The notes under the pieces were generated by a model. That model did not search any database. It worked only from the letters and a program-made list of their open reading frames with translations, and had not been told where the DNA came from. The position numbers were made by a program, and so were the translations under genes. From NCBI RefSeq assembly GCF_001870435.1, contig NZ_MDDR01000016.1, positions 186,001 to 250,000 on the forward strand: 64,000 nucleotides of DNA, given 5' to 3'. Origin of the DNA: Pseudomonas costantinii (GTDB lineage Bacteria > Pseudomonadota > Gammaproteobacteria > Pseudomonadales > Pseudomonadaceae). Positions 7,599-16,413 of this stretch are shown piece by piece (the stretch's first letter is position 1; each line of letters opens with the position of its first letter).

Positions 7599-8903
7599 AT
7601 GACTAGCCCTTCTCGGCCCGACTCTGCCCGCTCGAAAGTTGGCGCGGTATTCCGCGTTACTTCGGGTAACTTCCTCGAACAGTTCGATTTCTTTCTGTTC
7701 GGCTTCTACGCCACCTATATCGCTGCCGCGTTCTTCCCCGCCGCCAATGAATTTGCGTCATTAATGATGACCTTCGCCGTATTCGGCGCAGGCTTCCTGA
7801 TGCGTCCGTTGGGCGCAATCATTCTGGGTGCCTACATTGATGACGTCGGTCGCCGTAAAGGGTTGATCGTGACCCTGTCGATCATGGCCAGCGGTACGCT
7901 GCTGATCGTGCTGGTGCCGGGTTATCACACCATTGGCCTTTGGGCCCCGGCGCTGGTGCTGCTGGGTCGTCTGTTGCAAGGCTTCTCGGCCGGTGCGGAA
8001 CTGGGCGGTGTGTCGGTGTACCTGGCTGAAATGGCCACCCCGGGCCGCAAGGGTTTCTACACCAGCTGGCAATCGGGTAGCCAACAGATCTCCATCGTGG
8101 TCGCTGCCGCATTGGGCTATGGCCTGAACCAGTGGATGGAACCGGCCGTCGTTGCCGATTGGGGATGGCGCATTCCGTTCGCCATCGGTTGCGTGATCAT
8201 CCCGTTCATCTTCGTGCTGCGTCGCAATCTGCAGGAAACCGAAGAGTTCGCCAACCGCAAGCATCGCCCGACCATGCGCGAAGTACTGGCTACGCTGGCG
8301 AAAAACTGGACCATGGTCATCGGCGGCATGCTGATGGTGGCCATGACCACCACCGCGTTCTACCTGATCACCGTGTACGCGCCGACCTTCGGCAAGACTG
8401 TATTGCAACTGAGCACCTCGGATGCCCTGCTGGTGACCTTGCTGGTGGCCGTGTCGAACTTTGTCTGGCTGCCGATCGGCGGCACCCTGAGCGACCGCTT
8501 CGGCCGCAAGCCGGTGTTGGTCGTGATGACCGCCCTGACCGTCATCACCGCCTACCCGGCGCTGTCGTTCGTGGTCAACGCCCCGAGCTTCGCCCATATG
8601 CTGGAAACCCTGCTGTGGTTCTCCTTCCTGTATGGCATGTACAACGGCGCGATGATCCCGGCCCTGACCGAAATCATGCCGGTGGAAGTGCGCGTGGCAG
8701 GCTTCTCCCTGGCCTATAGCCTGGCGACGGCGATCTTCGGTGGCTTCACCCCGGCGATCTCCACCTGGTTTATTCACATTACCGAAGACAAGGCCTCGCC
8801 GGCCTATTGGATGATGTTCGCTGCGCTGTGCGCCCTGTGCTCGACCCTGGCCTTGTATCGTCGTGCCGGTAACCGTGGGCAGGTAATGCAGGAGGCTGCG
8901 TGA
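7599..8903 (+). CDS. MHS-family tricarboxylate:H+ symporter (citrate/tricarballylate/trans-aconitate)
   Basis: A 434-residue, 12-helix transporter of the metabolite:H+ symporter family. The N-terminal [20 protein letters not shown] and the loop [20 protein letters not shown] are characteristic of CitA/TcuC-type transporters for citrate and tricarballylate. Loop 8-9 repeats the pattern ([15 protein letters not shown]). The stop overlaps the next start (TGATG), tying it to a periplasmic aconitate-isomerase-like protein. Inferred role: import of cis-aconitate or citrate made from trans-aconitate outside the inner membrane. It could also carry tricarballylate. Confidence 0.85.
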   Translation: MTSPSRPDSARSKVGAVFRVTSGNFLEQFDFFLFGFYATYIAAAFFPAANEFASLMMTFAVFGAGFLMRPLGAIILGAYIDDVGRRKGLIVTLSIMASGTLLIVLVPGYHTIGLWAPALVLLGRLLQGFSAGAELGGVSVYLAEMATPGRKGFYTSWQSGSQQISIVVAAALGYGLNQWMEPAVVADWGWRIPFAIGCVIIPFIFVLRRNLQETEEFANRKHRPTMREVLATLAKNWTMVIGGMLMVAMTTTAFYLITVYAPTFGKTVLQLSTSDALLVTLLVAVSNFVWLPIGGTLSDRFGRKPVLVVMTALTVITAYPALSFVVNAPSFAHMLETLLWFSFLYGMYNGAMIPALTEIMPVEVRVAGFSLAYSLATAIFGGFTPAISTWFIHITEDKASPAYWMMFAALCALCSTLALYRRAGNRGQVMQEAA

Positions 8904-9661
8904 TGAAGCCGCTGTTCAAAACCCTGACGGCCCTGGCCCTCGGCGCCCTGGCGCTGACGGCCCAGGCGGAAGAGCTCAAGGTGATGACCTCTGGTGGTTT
9001 CACTGCCGCCTATAAACTGCTGGGCCCGCAGTACGCCCAACAAAGCGGTGACACCCTCGACACCATCCTTGGTCCGTCGATGGGCAAGGCGCCGGAAGCG
9101 ATTCCCAACCGTCTGGCCCGTGGCGAACACGCCGATGTGGTGATCATGGTCGGCTACGCCCTGGATGACTTGATCAAGCAAGGCAAGGTCGACAAGGCGT
9201 CCCGTGTGGAACTGGCGGATTCGCGGATCGGCCTGGTAGTGAAGGAAGGCACGGCGAAACCTGCGATCGGTACCGATGCAGAACTTAAGGCCGTGCTGCT
9301 CAAGGCCAAGTCCGTGGCGTACTCGGACAGCGCCAGCGGTGTGTATGTCGAGAAAGAGTTGTTCAAGAAACTCGGTATACCGGCCAAGGGCAGCATGATC
9401 GAACGCATCCCGGTGGCCTCAGTGGTCGCCAAGGGTGATTACGAGGTGGGCTTGCAGCAGGTGGCGGAATTGTTGCCGGTGCCGGGCGTGACTTACGTCG
9501 GCAAGATCCCGGAAGACGTGCAATCGGTGACGCGCTTTGCGGCGGGCATTCCGGTTAACGCCGAACACCCGGCCCAGGCCAAGGCACTGCTGCAGTTCCT
9601 GGCCTCGCCCCAGGCACAACCGGTGGTGCAATCCACCGGCCTGGACTCGGTGTCACACTGA
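8903..9661 (+). CDS. ais: periplasmic aconitate isomerase-like protein (PBP2/ModA fold)
   Basis: A 252-residue secreted protein with signal peptide (LTALALGALALTAQA, cleavage before EELKVM). It has the type 2 periplasmic binding fold: KVMTSGGFTAAYKLLGP, GPSMGKAPEAIPNRLARGEHAD in parts, SVAYSDSASGVYVE. From memory, aconitate isomerase of Pseudomonas sp. WU-0701 has this fold, length and location beside a tricarboxylate transporter; it interconverts trans- and cis-aconitate. I chose ATG 8903, seven bases after AGGAGG, rather than GTG 8900. If not an isomerase, it would be a molybdate-like binding protein, but no ModBC genes are present. Confidence 0.65.
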   Translation: MKPLFKTLTALALGALALTAQAEELKVMTSGGFTAAYKLLGPQYAQQSGDTLDTILGPSMGKAPEAIPNRLARGEHADVVIMVGYALDDLIKQGKVDKASRVELADSRIGLVVKEGTAKPAIGTDAELKAVLLKAKSVAYSDSASGVYVEKELFKKLGIPAKGSMIERIPVASVVAKGDYEVGLQQVAELLPVPGVTYVGKIPEDVQSVTRFAAGIPVNAEHPAQAKALLQFLASPQAQPVVQSTGLDSVSH

Positions 9662-10555
9662 CCGAAACGGCATCTCCCGCACCAATCGTTCCAACTCCAG
9701 CGCCGCTGGCGGCAGTGTCCGCCCGCGGCGTTTTATCAAGCCCACATTGCGCATCACCTGAGGTTCCACCAGCGGCACACTCACCAGGATCGGGTGCGTG
9801 CCCGCCGGCATCGCAATCGACGGCACCATCGCCACGCCCAACCCCGCCTCCACCAGCCCGATCATCGTGGTCACGTGGTGGGTCTCGCAGATGCTTTGTT
9901 TTTTCACCCGTACGCCACGCAACGCCTGGTCCAGCAGGAAGCGGTTGCCGGAGGTTTTGTCCACGGTGATGTAGTCGTGCTCATAGGCCTCGGCCCAGGT
10001 CACGCTGTCGCGCTCCGCCAACGGGTGATCACGGCGACAAGCCAGCACATAACGCTCCTGCAACAGCAGCTCGAACTCCACCTCATCAGCCAGGCTGCCG
10101 CTGAAACTCACTCCGAAGTCCGCCTCGCCACTCTCCACCGCATTGCACACCTCACCGGCGCTGGCATCCAGCACCCGCAAGCGAATCTTCGGGTACAGCT
10201 TGTGGAATTCGGAGATCACGTGGGGCATGAAGTAGTAAGCGGTCGACGGTACGCAAGCGATGGTGACGTTGCCCATGCGTGTAGACGCGACGTTGCTGAT
10301 GCCCATCAAAGCGATGTCGAGGTCGTCGAGCATGCGTTCGACTTGGGGCAGGAACGCACGCCCAACCATGGTCAGGCTGACTCGTCGTGTCGTGCGTTCG
10401 AACAGTTTGACCTCGAGGGCGGACTCAAGCTTTTCGATACGTCGGCTCAAGGCCGGCTGCGAGATACGGATCGCCTCGGCGGCACCGCGAAAACTGCCCT
10501 TGTCTACCACGGCGCGGAAGGCTTGGAGGTCGTTGAGGTCAAAATTGATGATCAC
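9653..10555 (-). CDS. LysR-family regulator
   Basis: A complete 300-residue LysR regulator. The helix-turn-helix is in GSFRGAAEAIRISQPALSRR, followed by LESALEVKLFERTTRRVSLT and the ligand-binding domain (VPSTAYYFMPHVISEFHKLYP onward). It converges on the aconitate-isomerase-like gene, overlapping its 3' end by nine bases. By position it is the probable regulator of the transporter/isomerase pair, although it is not in the usual divergent arrangement, so another target is possible. Confidence 0.85.
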   Translation of the reverse strand: MIINFDLNDLQAFRAVVDKGSFRGAAEAIRISQPALSRRIEKLESALEVKLFERTTRRVSLTMVGRAFLPQVERMLDDLDIALMGISNVASTRMGNVTIACVPSTAYYFMPHVISEFHKLYPKIRLRVLDASAGEVCNAVESGEADFGVSFSGSLADEVEFELLLQERYVLACRRDHPLAERDSVTWAEAYEHDYITVDKTSGNRFLLDQALRGVRVKKQSICETHHVTTMIGLVEAGLGVAMVPSIAMPAGTHPILVSVPLVEPQVMRNVGLIKRRGRTLPPAALELERLVREMPFRSV

Positions 10556-10860
10556 GGTGATGGGCCAGTGTGGTCGATTTGGAGGGCATTATCGTATGGG
10601 AGGTGATGGGGCGCCATGCATGCCGAGACAGGTTTGCCCTAATAACCTTGCAACAAATATGAAGTCATACATATCAGTGGGTTATTTACCCGCTGGGACC
10701 ACGCGACCGCAAAAATGCGTCAATACTTCCGGCCTGACTTACTCAACAAGAGATAAAGACACTCATGGAAACCTGCCAGAGCCCACGCCCTTTTTGGTCA
10801 GACGACGAGACACCGGATATCGACGTCGAGCAGTTGCTCCTTGCATCACGCCAGTGGTCA

Positions 10861-10879
10861 AGTAGGATTGAATCCTACT
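10861..10879. promoter_or_regulatory. perfect 19-base palindrome, probable ParD operator
   Basis: AGTAGGATTGAATCCTACT has 9-base arms that are exact reverse complements around one G. It ends 20 bases before the antitoxin ATG, where ribbon-helix-helix antitoxins bind to repress their own operon. It also argues against starting the antitoxin at the upstream ATG (10765), which would place the palindrome inside the coding region. The rest of the 344-base gap (10556-10899) is AT-richer and holds no clear gene. Confidence 0.7.
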
Positions 10880-10899
10880 CATCGTCGGCGGACTTCAAA

Positions 10900-11181
10900 A
10901 TGCGCTCAACCCTGCAAATGAGCATTACCTTGCCAATCGAAATGGCTGCACTGGTCAAAGCCAAGGTTGCTGCCGGTGAATACGCTACCGAAAGTGAAGT
11001 CATTCGCGACGGCCTGAGGGCATTGCTGGCACGCGACCGTGCCATGGAGGACTGGTTGCGAGACGAGGTAATTCCAGCGGCGGCCGCCCTCAAGGCTGAC
11101 CCTGGCCGAGCACTGTCCGCCGGACAGGTTCGCGAACACATGGCGGCCAAACGCCAACGAAAAGGCACTGAGAAACCGTGA
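10900..11181 (+). CDS. ParD-like (ribbon-helix-helix) antitoxin
   Basis: A 93-residue protein. The N-terminal ribbon (MSITLPIEMAALVKAKVAAG) and following helices (YATESEVIRDGLRALLARD) are the ParD/CopG DNA-binding fold; the charged C-terminal tail is the toxin-binding part. The start at 10900 has a weak GGCGGA site; ATG 10918 is an alternative. The stop overlaps the toxin GTG start (GTGA). It should neutralise the partner toxin and, with it, repress the operon at the palindrome 20 bases upstream. Confidence 0.85.
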   Translation: MRSTLQMSITLPIEMAALVKAKVAAGEYATESEVIRDGLRALLARDRAMEDWLRDEVIPAAAALKADPGRALSAGQVREHMAAKRQRKGTEKP

Positions 11182-11516
11182 GCCATTCGGTAGCCTTTTC
11201 GCCTGAGGCGTTGGCACAACTTGACGCCCTTGAAGACTACATCAGAGACACCGGTTCCCCGCTAGTCGCTGCGCGCTTTATCGACAACCTCGTCAGCTAC
11301 TGTGAAAGCCTTTCCCTGTTTCCCTTACGTGGCACCCGCCGAGACGACCTGCTACCCACTTTGCGTATCACTCATTATCGGCATACCACCGTCATTGCAT
11401 TCATGGCGGGCCCCGAGACTGAAACGGTGTCGATCCTGGGGGGGTTTTACGGCGGGCAAAATTACGCGGCGCTGTTACAGAATGGCGAGGAACAACCTCC
11501 TCCGGGAGACGCGTGA
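11178..11516 (+). CDS. ParE/RelE-superfamily toxin, GTG start
   Basis: A 112-residue RelE/ParE-fold toxin: FSPEALAQLDALEDYIRDTG, then AARFIDNLVSYCESL, PLRGTRRDD and a C-terminal ILGGFYGGQNY. Translation begins at GTG 11178, overlapping the antitoxin stop by four bases. ParE members poison DNA gyrase while RelE members cleave mRNA; the ParD-type partner and the GTRR motif favour ParE. The C-terminal tail (NGEEQPPPGDA) is unstructured. The gene appears intact. Confidence 0.85.
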   Translation: MSHSVAFSPEALAQLDALEDYIRDTGSPLVAARFIDNLVSYCESLSLFPLRGTRRDDLLPTLRITHYRHTTVIAFMAGPETETVSILGGFYGGQNYAALLQNGEEQPPPGDA

Positions 11517-11568
11517 GAACATCACCAAAATCGACCCATACAGTGATCAATAAACAAGGAAGATAAAA

Positions 11569-12459
11569 ATGAATGGAACCGGATCTCTGTATCGAGCGCT
11601 ACGATTGGGGTTAAGCCTATTCGGTTTGATAGGTGTAGCAGCTGGGGGGTTCTTCGCCTGGCAAAGCTTCTATCCCGTGAGCGCGGCGGGTGGCTGGAGC
11701 GTTCAGACCGTGCACCGCGATGTACCGAAAGCCGCCTCGCTGATGCCTTTGCCGGACGGCTCGCTGATGATCAGCCAGGAGCTCGGGAATGCAAAAGGCA
11801 GCATCGTGCGCATCCTCCCCGACGGTACACGCGAAGTCGTGGTGGGCAACCTGTCCAAACCTGACGGCATGTTCGCTACCCACGGCGGCTGGGTGTTCAG
11901 CCAGGAAACCGGCGATGCCCCCGTCAGCTTTCTCAAGGATGGCGTCGTTACTGAGCTGTTCCGAGGCGAAAACGTACAAGGCCTGTGGGTCGAGGGCGAC
12001 GACCTCTACGCCATCGAAGACCGTAAGGAAAATGGCCGGATATTGCACTATCGCTGGAGTGATCAGTCCCTGACCGTAGTACGTGACCAACTCTACGAAG
12101 GCGAGTCCATCACACGCTGTACCGATGGGCGAATGCTCTACACGGAAAAGAAAAAAGGCGTGGTGCGTGAGCTGACCGATGACGGCAGCGATCCGGTGGT
12201 GCTGGCGGGCCTGAACAAACCGACGTTCTTGATGTGTGATGAGCGTGGGCTATGGATCAATGAAGACTCGACGCATCGGGCACGGTTGCTGTTGATCGAT
12301 CAACAGGGGCAGCAACAAACAATTTTGTCGTTCTTGAAGGCGCCACAGTCGATTGTGCGCACTGGAGACGGTACTTACTTGCTGGCCGAAGGTGGTCGTA
12401 ACCGAGTACTGAAACTCGTGAGCAAATCGCTGGCAGTTGCCAGCGATGACGTGAAGTAA
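11569..12459 (+). CDS. membrane-anchored beta-propeller protein (SMP-30/NHL-like)
   Basis: A 296-residue protein with one N-terminal membrane anchor (LGLSLFGLIGVAAGGFFAW, uncleaved by appearance) and a periplasmic domain of repeated beta-propeller-like blades (LMPLPDGSLMISQ, VRILPDGTREVVVG, KPDGMFATHGGWVF, GDDLYAIED, NGRILHYRW). This resembles SMP-30/strictosidine-synthase-like or NHL propellers, which act as lactonases or binding scaffolds. A good AAGGAAG ribosome site precedes the start. It follows the toxin gene by about 50 bases but is probably an independent gene. No specific substrate can be proposed. Confidence 0.7.
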   Translation: MNGTGSLYRALRLGLSLFGLIGVAAGGFFAWQSFYPVSAAGGWSVQTVHRDVPKAASLMPLPDGSLMISQELGNAKGSIVRILPDGTREVVVGNLSKPDGMFATHGGWVFSQETGDAPVSFLKDGVVTELFRGENVQGLWVEGDDLYAIEDRKENGRILHYRWSDQSLTVVRDQLYEGESITRCTDGRMLYTEKKKGVVRELTDDGSDPVVLAGLNKPTFLMCDERGLWINEDSTHRARLLLIDQQGQQQTILSFLKAPQSIVRTGDGTYLLAEGGRNRVLKLVSKSLAVASDDVK

Positions 12460-12466
12460 ACAAAGA

Positions 12467-12598
12467 CTACTGGCAAGTCCCACCCTTGTGGTGAGACCCC
12501 GTGCCCCCAACCGGGTGCGTGCCCTTTGGGCACGCGGCCGCAAACATCGGGTTAACGGCCAACATCACCAGCAACCCCACCAATGACAGCTTCCTCAT
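12467..12598 (-). CDS. small secreted Cys/Gly/His peptide, 43 residues
   Basis: Start at 12598 with a strong GGAGGATGTT ribosome site. The product has an N-terminal signal peptide (LSLVGLLVMLAVNPMFAAA) and a short mature part (CPKGTHPVGGTGSHHKGGTC) with two cysteines that could form one disulfide. It converges with the propeller gene, with seven bases between. No function is recognised; the pattern of signal peptide plus small Cys-closed peptide suggests an envelope peptide. Confidence 0.6.
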   Translation of the reverse strand: MRKLSLVGLLVMLAVNPMFAAACPKGTHPVGGTGSHHKGGTCQ

Positions 12599-12670
12599 AA
12601 CATCCTCCGTGATCATCACGACGCGTGATAGCACAAAGACATCACGCATCCACGGGTGCTTATCCTCCCG

Positions 12671-13696
12671 TTAGATTGCCCACGCCTGCGGACTGCTGAA
12701 AAACGCCTGCGCATTACTGTCCAATGTCTCGAGGTGATACCCGCCCTCCTGCACAATCACACACGGCAACCCCAGCCCGCGTATGCACTCCCCCAGCCGC
12801 GCAAACCCTTCCCGCGTCACCGCGACTTTGCTCTGCGGGTCCAACTCATAGATATCAAAACCCAAGGACAACACCAGCACATCCGCCGAGAAGCCCTTCA
12901 CCGCCGCCAGGGCCAGTTCCAGCTTCTCGAAGAACACCGCTTCACTGGCGCCGTGGGCCATCGGCAGGTTTAGGTTAAAGCCCTCACCAGCAGCCACTCC
13001 GCGTTCTTCGGTAAAGCCCGCGACGCCAGGGTAGAAGTTGGTGGGGTCGCCGTGGATCGACACATACAGCACGTCATCACGCTCGTAGAAAATCTCCTGG
13101 ATACCTTGCCCGTGGTGCATGTCGGTATCCAGCACGGCAACGCGCTGGAATCCTTCGCGCAGCGCCTGCGCCGCCACCGCCGCATTGTTGATGTAGCAGA
13201 AACCGCCTGCTGCATCGTAGCGGGCGTGATGGCCCGGCGGGCGGCACAACGCGTAGGCGGCGGGCGCACCAGCGAGGATGTCTTTGGCGGCGGCGACGGC
13301 ACTTTGGGCCGACCAGTAGGCCGAGCGCCAGGTGAGTTCGCCCACCGGGCAACTGCCATCGGCCAGATAGCGCGCGGCTTGAGCGAGGATACCGCGCAGG
13401 GCATTGGGTTCGCGCACGAAGATGTTGGACATGACTTCGTCGCCCCAGTCCTCCGGGATTTCCTTCCAGCGTTGGTGTGCTTCCTGAAGGAAGGTCAGGT
13501 AAGACGCACCGTGCACAGCCAGCAGTGGATCGAGGCCGCAATCATCCGGTTGTTGAATGTCGAAACCCAAGTTTTGTGCGGCTAACAGCAGGTTACGCGC
13601 GCGCTCGGGGACTTCCTGCGGCGTGCGCATCTGCCCGCGGGAGTAGTAGCTGCGTGGGTAATGCAGGAGTTGTTCGGGGTGGAAAAACGTACGCAT
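12671..13696 (-). CDS. histone-deacetylase-like acetylpolyamine amidohydrolase
   Basis: A 341-residue class II HDAC-fold enzyme. All catalytic positions are present: His156-His157 in RPPGHHARY, Asp192 and His194 in DTDMHHGQG, Asp281 in LSLGFDIYELDP, and Tyr320 in EGGYHLETL. Numbering is offset by only three from the well-studied acetylpolyamine amidohydrolase. Expected reaction: Zn-dependent deacetylation of N-acetyl polyamines or similar amides. It is the last gene of an operon with a carbamoylase and an MHS transporter, which suggests use of an imported amide/ureide-containing compound. Spacing to the preceding gene is 11 bases. Confidence 0.88.
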   Translation of the reverse strand: MRTFFHPEQLLHYPRSYYSRGQMRTPQEVPERARNLLLAAQNLGFDIQQPDDCGLDPLLAVHGASYLTFLQEAHQRWKEIPEDWGDEVMSNIFVREPNALRGILAQAARYLADGSCPVGELTWRSAYWSAQSAVAAAKDILAGAPAAYALCRPPGHHARYDAAGGFCYINNAAVAAQALREGFQRVAVLDTDMHHGQGIQEIFYERDDVLYVSIHGDPTNFYPGVAGFTEERGVAAGEGFNLNLPMAHGASEAVFFEKLELALAAVKGFSADVLVLSLGFDIYELDPQSKVAVTREGFARLGECIRGLGLPCVIVQEGGYHLETLDSNAQAFFSSPQAWAI

Positions 13697-13707
13697 AGAA
13701 ACTCTCC

Positions 13708-14937
13708 TTACTGAACGTGGCCGGCGCGTTTCAACACGGCGTTGAGCAATACATCAGTACCCTGACGCACATCCTCAGGCAGCACGTCTTCGGCCTCGTT
13801 ATGGCTGAGGCCGCCGACGCAAGGGATGAAGACCATTGCGGTCGGGCAGTACCGCGCCAAGTGGATGGCATCGTGACCAGCGCCACTGACGATGCGTTGC
13901 TGGCTGTAGCCCAAGGCATCTACCGACGCTTGCACGCAGGCGACGCAGTCGGCATCGAATGGCGTGGCCGGGCTGACCCAGTGAGGGCTGATGGTGACAG
14001 TCAGGCCGCGCTTTTCAGCGATGGCCTGCAAGCGTGCCCGTACGTGTTGCTCCATGGCTTCAATATCGGCGTCACGGTGATGGCGCAGGTCAACGGTGAA
14101 GTTCAGCAAACCGGGAATGGTGTTGCGCGAGGACTTGGCAATGCTCAACTCGCCCACCGTCGTCAGGCCTTCAGGCGCAAAATCAGCTGCAAGATTTTCC
14201 AGGGCCTGGATCATTTGGGCGGCGCCATACAGTGCGTCCTTACGCAGCGGCATCGGCGTGGTACCGGCATGCGCGGCCATGCCTTCGACACGCACGTCGA
14301 GCCAGCGAATTGCCTGACCGCCGGTCACCACGCCGATGCTCTTGGCATTGTCTTCCAGGATCGGGCCTTGCTCGATATGCGCTTCGAAGTACGCGTCCAC
14401 CGCGCCCCCCAATGGGCGCTCGCCGGTGTAGCCGGTGGTGCGCAACGCCTCGGCTACGCTGATGCCGTCGGCATCGGCTGTGGCCAAGGCCTTGTCCAGG
14501 GCCAAGGTGCCGGTGAACACCGCCGAGCCAAGCATGGCGGGGGTGAAACGGGCGCCCTCCTCGTTGGTCCACACTGCAATCTCCAGCGGCTTTCGGGTCT
14601 GAATGCCGTGGTCGTTGAGGCTGCGGATGACTTCCAAGCCAGCCAGCACACCATAGACACCATCGAAACGCCCGCCTTCCGGTTGAGTGTCGAGGTGGCT
14701 GCCCATCATCACTGGGGCGGCGTCGCTATCGGTACCGGCGCGACGGGCAAACAGATTGCCGATGGCATCCACGCTCAGGGTCAAGTCGGCCGCTTTACAC
14801 CAATGGCTGAACAGCTCGCGACCCGCCTTGTCTTCGGCACTCAAGGCCAGGCGGCAACTGCCGCCGCGCACGGTGGCACCAACCTCGGCCATGGCCATCA
14901 AACTGGCCCACAGGCGTTCACCATTAATCTTCAACAT
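13708..14937 (-). CDS. M20-family carbamoylase/allantoate amidohydrolase (Zn-dependent hydantoinase type)
   Basis: A 409-residue metalloenzyme of the AmaB/HyuC/allantoate-amidohydrolase group. The bimetal site is visible in order: GSHLDTQPEGGRFDGVYG (His, Asp), TNEEGARF (Glu), EAHIEQGP (His) and LSHNEAEDV (His). The middle dimerisation domain (VEGMAAHAGTTPMPLRKDAL) is typical. It removes carbamoyl groups from N-carbamoyl amino acids or beta-ureidopropionate, or acts on allantoate. Its start overlaps the transporter stop by one base. No hydantoinase or allantoinase gene is nearby, so the natural substrate is uncertain. Confidence 0.88.
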   Translation of the reverse strand: MLKINGERLWASLMAMAEVGATVRGGSCRLALSAEDKAGRELFSHWCKAADLTLSVDAIGNLFARRAGTDSDAAPVMMGSHLDTQPEGGRFDGVYGVLAGLEVIRSLNDHGIQTRKPLEIAVWTNEEGARFTPAMLGSAVFTGTLALDKALATADADGISVAEALRTTGYTGERPLGGAVDAYFEAHIEQGPILEDNAKSIGVVTGGQAIRWLDVRVEGMAAHAGTTPMPLRKDALYGAAQMIQALENLAADFAPEGLTTVGELSIAKSSRNTIPGLLNFTVDLRHHRDADIEAMEQHVRARLQAIAEKRGLTVTISPHWVSPATPFDADCVACVQASVDALGYSQQRIVSGAGHDAIHLARYCPTAMVFIPCVGGLSHNEAEDVLPEDVRQGTDVLLNAVLKRAGHVQ

Positions 14938-16256
14938 TACGCAATCTCCATCATTTCAAGGCGGTGGGCAGCGGCGTGGCGGCGTGACAACGCCAATACG
15001 CACACCAGCGAGACCGCCGCGATCAGGCTGTAAAACACTGCCATCGGCCACCATTGGCCTTGGTATTCATGGGCCAGCCAGGTGCCGATCAAAGGTGTCA
15101 GGCCACCGGCCAGCGCGCCACAGACCTGGTAGGCCAGAGAGATCGCGGTGTAGCGCACGCGGGTTTCAAACAGGCCGCTGACAAAACCGGCTATCACGGC
15201 ATAAAACGAGGCCATGCACACCACTGCCAAGGCGATTCCGAGAATGATTAACGGTGCCTGCCCGCTGCTGACCAGCACGAACATCGGATAAGGCGAGGCC
15301 ATTGCCAGCACCGTCATGGCGCACAGGAAACGTGTGGCACCGACCTTCTCGGCCACCCAAGCCGCCAGGGGCTGAACGCAGAATTGGATGATGGCGACGA
15401 AGAACAGGCACTCAAGAATCAGCGAGCGTGGTAGGCCCAATTGCTGAGTGCTGTAGGCAATCATGAAGGTGTTGGTGAAATACACACCGGCGATGCCCAG
15501 GGTGTTGGCGCCGATACACAGCAACAGCGGGCGCCAGGCGGTTCTCAGCACTTCGATCACTGGTGCCTGGTCTTTCTTGATGGCGCGCGCCTTTTCCGCA
15601 AGGGCTTTGTCTTCAAGAAATTCAGGCGATTCGTTCACGCCCAGGCGAATGGCCAAGCCGACGATCAACAGCAAGGCACTGGCCAGGAACGGCAGGCGCC
15701 AACCCCAGCTCAGCAGGTCTTCTTCCGGCATACGAGTGACCGCGCTGAACGCCAGCAGTGACAGGATCAAACCCGCTGGGCTGCCCAACTGAGCGAAGGA
15801 TGCAAAGAAATTACGCCGTCCCTTCGGCGCGTGTTCGCCCGCCATCAGTACTGCCCCGCCCCACTCGCCACCGACGGCAATACCCTGCACCACGCGCAAT
15901 AGAACCAGCAGGACCGGCGCCAAAACGCCGATCTGTGCATAGGTCGGTAACAGGCCGATGCACACGGTGACCACGCCCATCATCACCAGGGTGATCACCA
16001 GGGATTTCTTGCGCCCGATCCGGTCGCCGATGTGCCCAAACACAATGCCGCCCAACGGCCGCGCAAAGAAGCCCACGGCAAAGGTGCCGAACGCGGCCAT
16101 GGTGCTGAATAGCTTATCTTCGGAGGGGAAAAACAGTTGGCCAAATACCAGCGCGGCGGCGGTGGCGTAGATGTAAAAGTCGTACCACTCAATCATGGTG
16201 CCGATAAAAGCGGCGGCCGCAGCACGGCGAGGCTGCGGCGAAGCGGAAGGCTTCAT
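14937..16256 (-). CDS. MHS-family (metabolite:H+ symporter) MFS transporter
   Basis: A 439-residue, 12-helix transporter. The MHS signatures are clear: GTMIEWYDFYIYATAAALVF at the N-terminus, ARPLGGIVFGHIGDRIGRKK in loop 2-3 and RVVQGIAVGGEWGGAVLM in helix 4. MHS members import dicarboxylates, betaine, shikimate and similar compounds. As first gene of the operon with the carbamoylase and the acetylpolyamine amidohydrolase, it presumably brings in their substrate. It is divergent from a LysR gene with a 157-base AT-rich promoter gap. Confidence 0.9.
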   Translation of the reverse strand: MKPSASPQPRRAAAAAFIGTMIEWYDFYIYATAAALVFGQLFFPSEDKLFSTMAAFGTFAVGFFARPLGGIVFGHIGDRIGRKKSLVITLVMMGVVTVCIGLLPTYAQIGVLAPVLLVLLRVVQGIAVGGEWGGAVLMAGEHAPKGRRNFFASFAQLGSPAGLILSLLAFSAVTRMPEEDLLSWGWRLPFLASALLLIVGLAIRLGVNESPEFLEDKALAEKARAIKKDQAPVIEVLRTAWRPLLLCIGANTLGIAGVYFTNTFMIAYSTQQLGLPRSLILECLFFVAIIQFCVQPLAAWVAEKVGATRFLCAMTVLAMASPYPMFVLVSSGQAPLIILGIALAVVCMASFYAVIAGFVSGLFETRVRYTAISLAYQVCGALAGGLTPLIGTWLAHEYQGQWWPMAVFYSLIAAVSLVCVLALSRRHAAAHRLEMMEIA

Positions 16257-16273
16257 GGGGCTGGCTCCTTTGG

Positions 16274-16281
16274 TTATTTTT
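16274..16281 (-). promoter_or_regulatory. possible Hfq/Crc motif before MHS transporter
   Basis: On the minus strand AAAAATAA precedes the AAGGAG ribosome site of the transporter gene at 16256. It fits AANAANAA within a longer A-run, so the match has limited weight. It would place the three-gene operon under catabolite repression. Confidence 0.3.
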
Positions 16282-16413
16282 TTGGCAGGAGAGGAACAAC
16301 GAGCTGCGCTCTGATGGCGCTTGTTAAGGGTGATTTATCGTCTCGAGGCTATGATTAGTCAATTTTCTATTTATTATTCCAATTATTAATTCTGCTTATT
16401 ATTGAGCCGCGCC

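Noticed and set aside
7761..8777. 338-residue minus-strand frame
   Set aside because: Antisense to the tricarboxylate transporter; His/Gln/Arg-rich shadow.
10765..10899. Upstream ATG for the antitoxin
   Set aside because: The extra 45 residues are not part of the ribbon-helix-helix fold and would contain the operator palindrome.
13717..15033. Long open frame (438 residues) on the plus strand
   Set aside because: It is antisense to the carbamoylase gene, whose metal motifs are complete; composition is that of a shadow frame.
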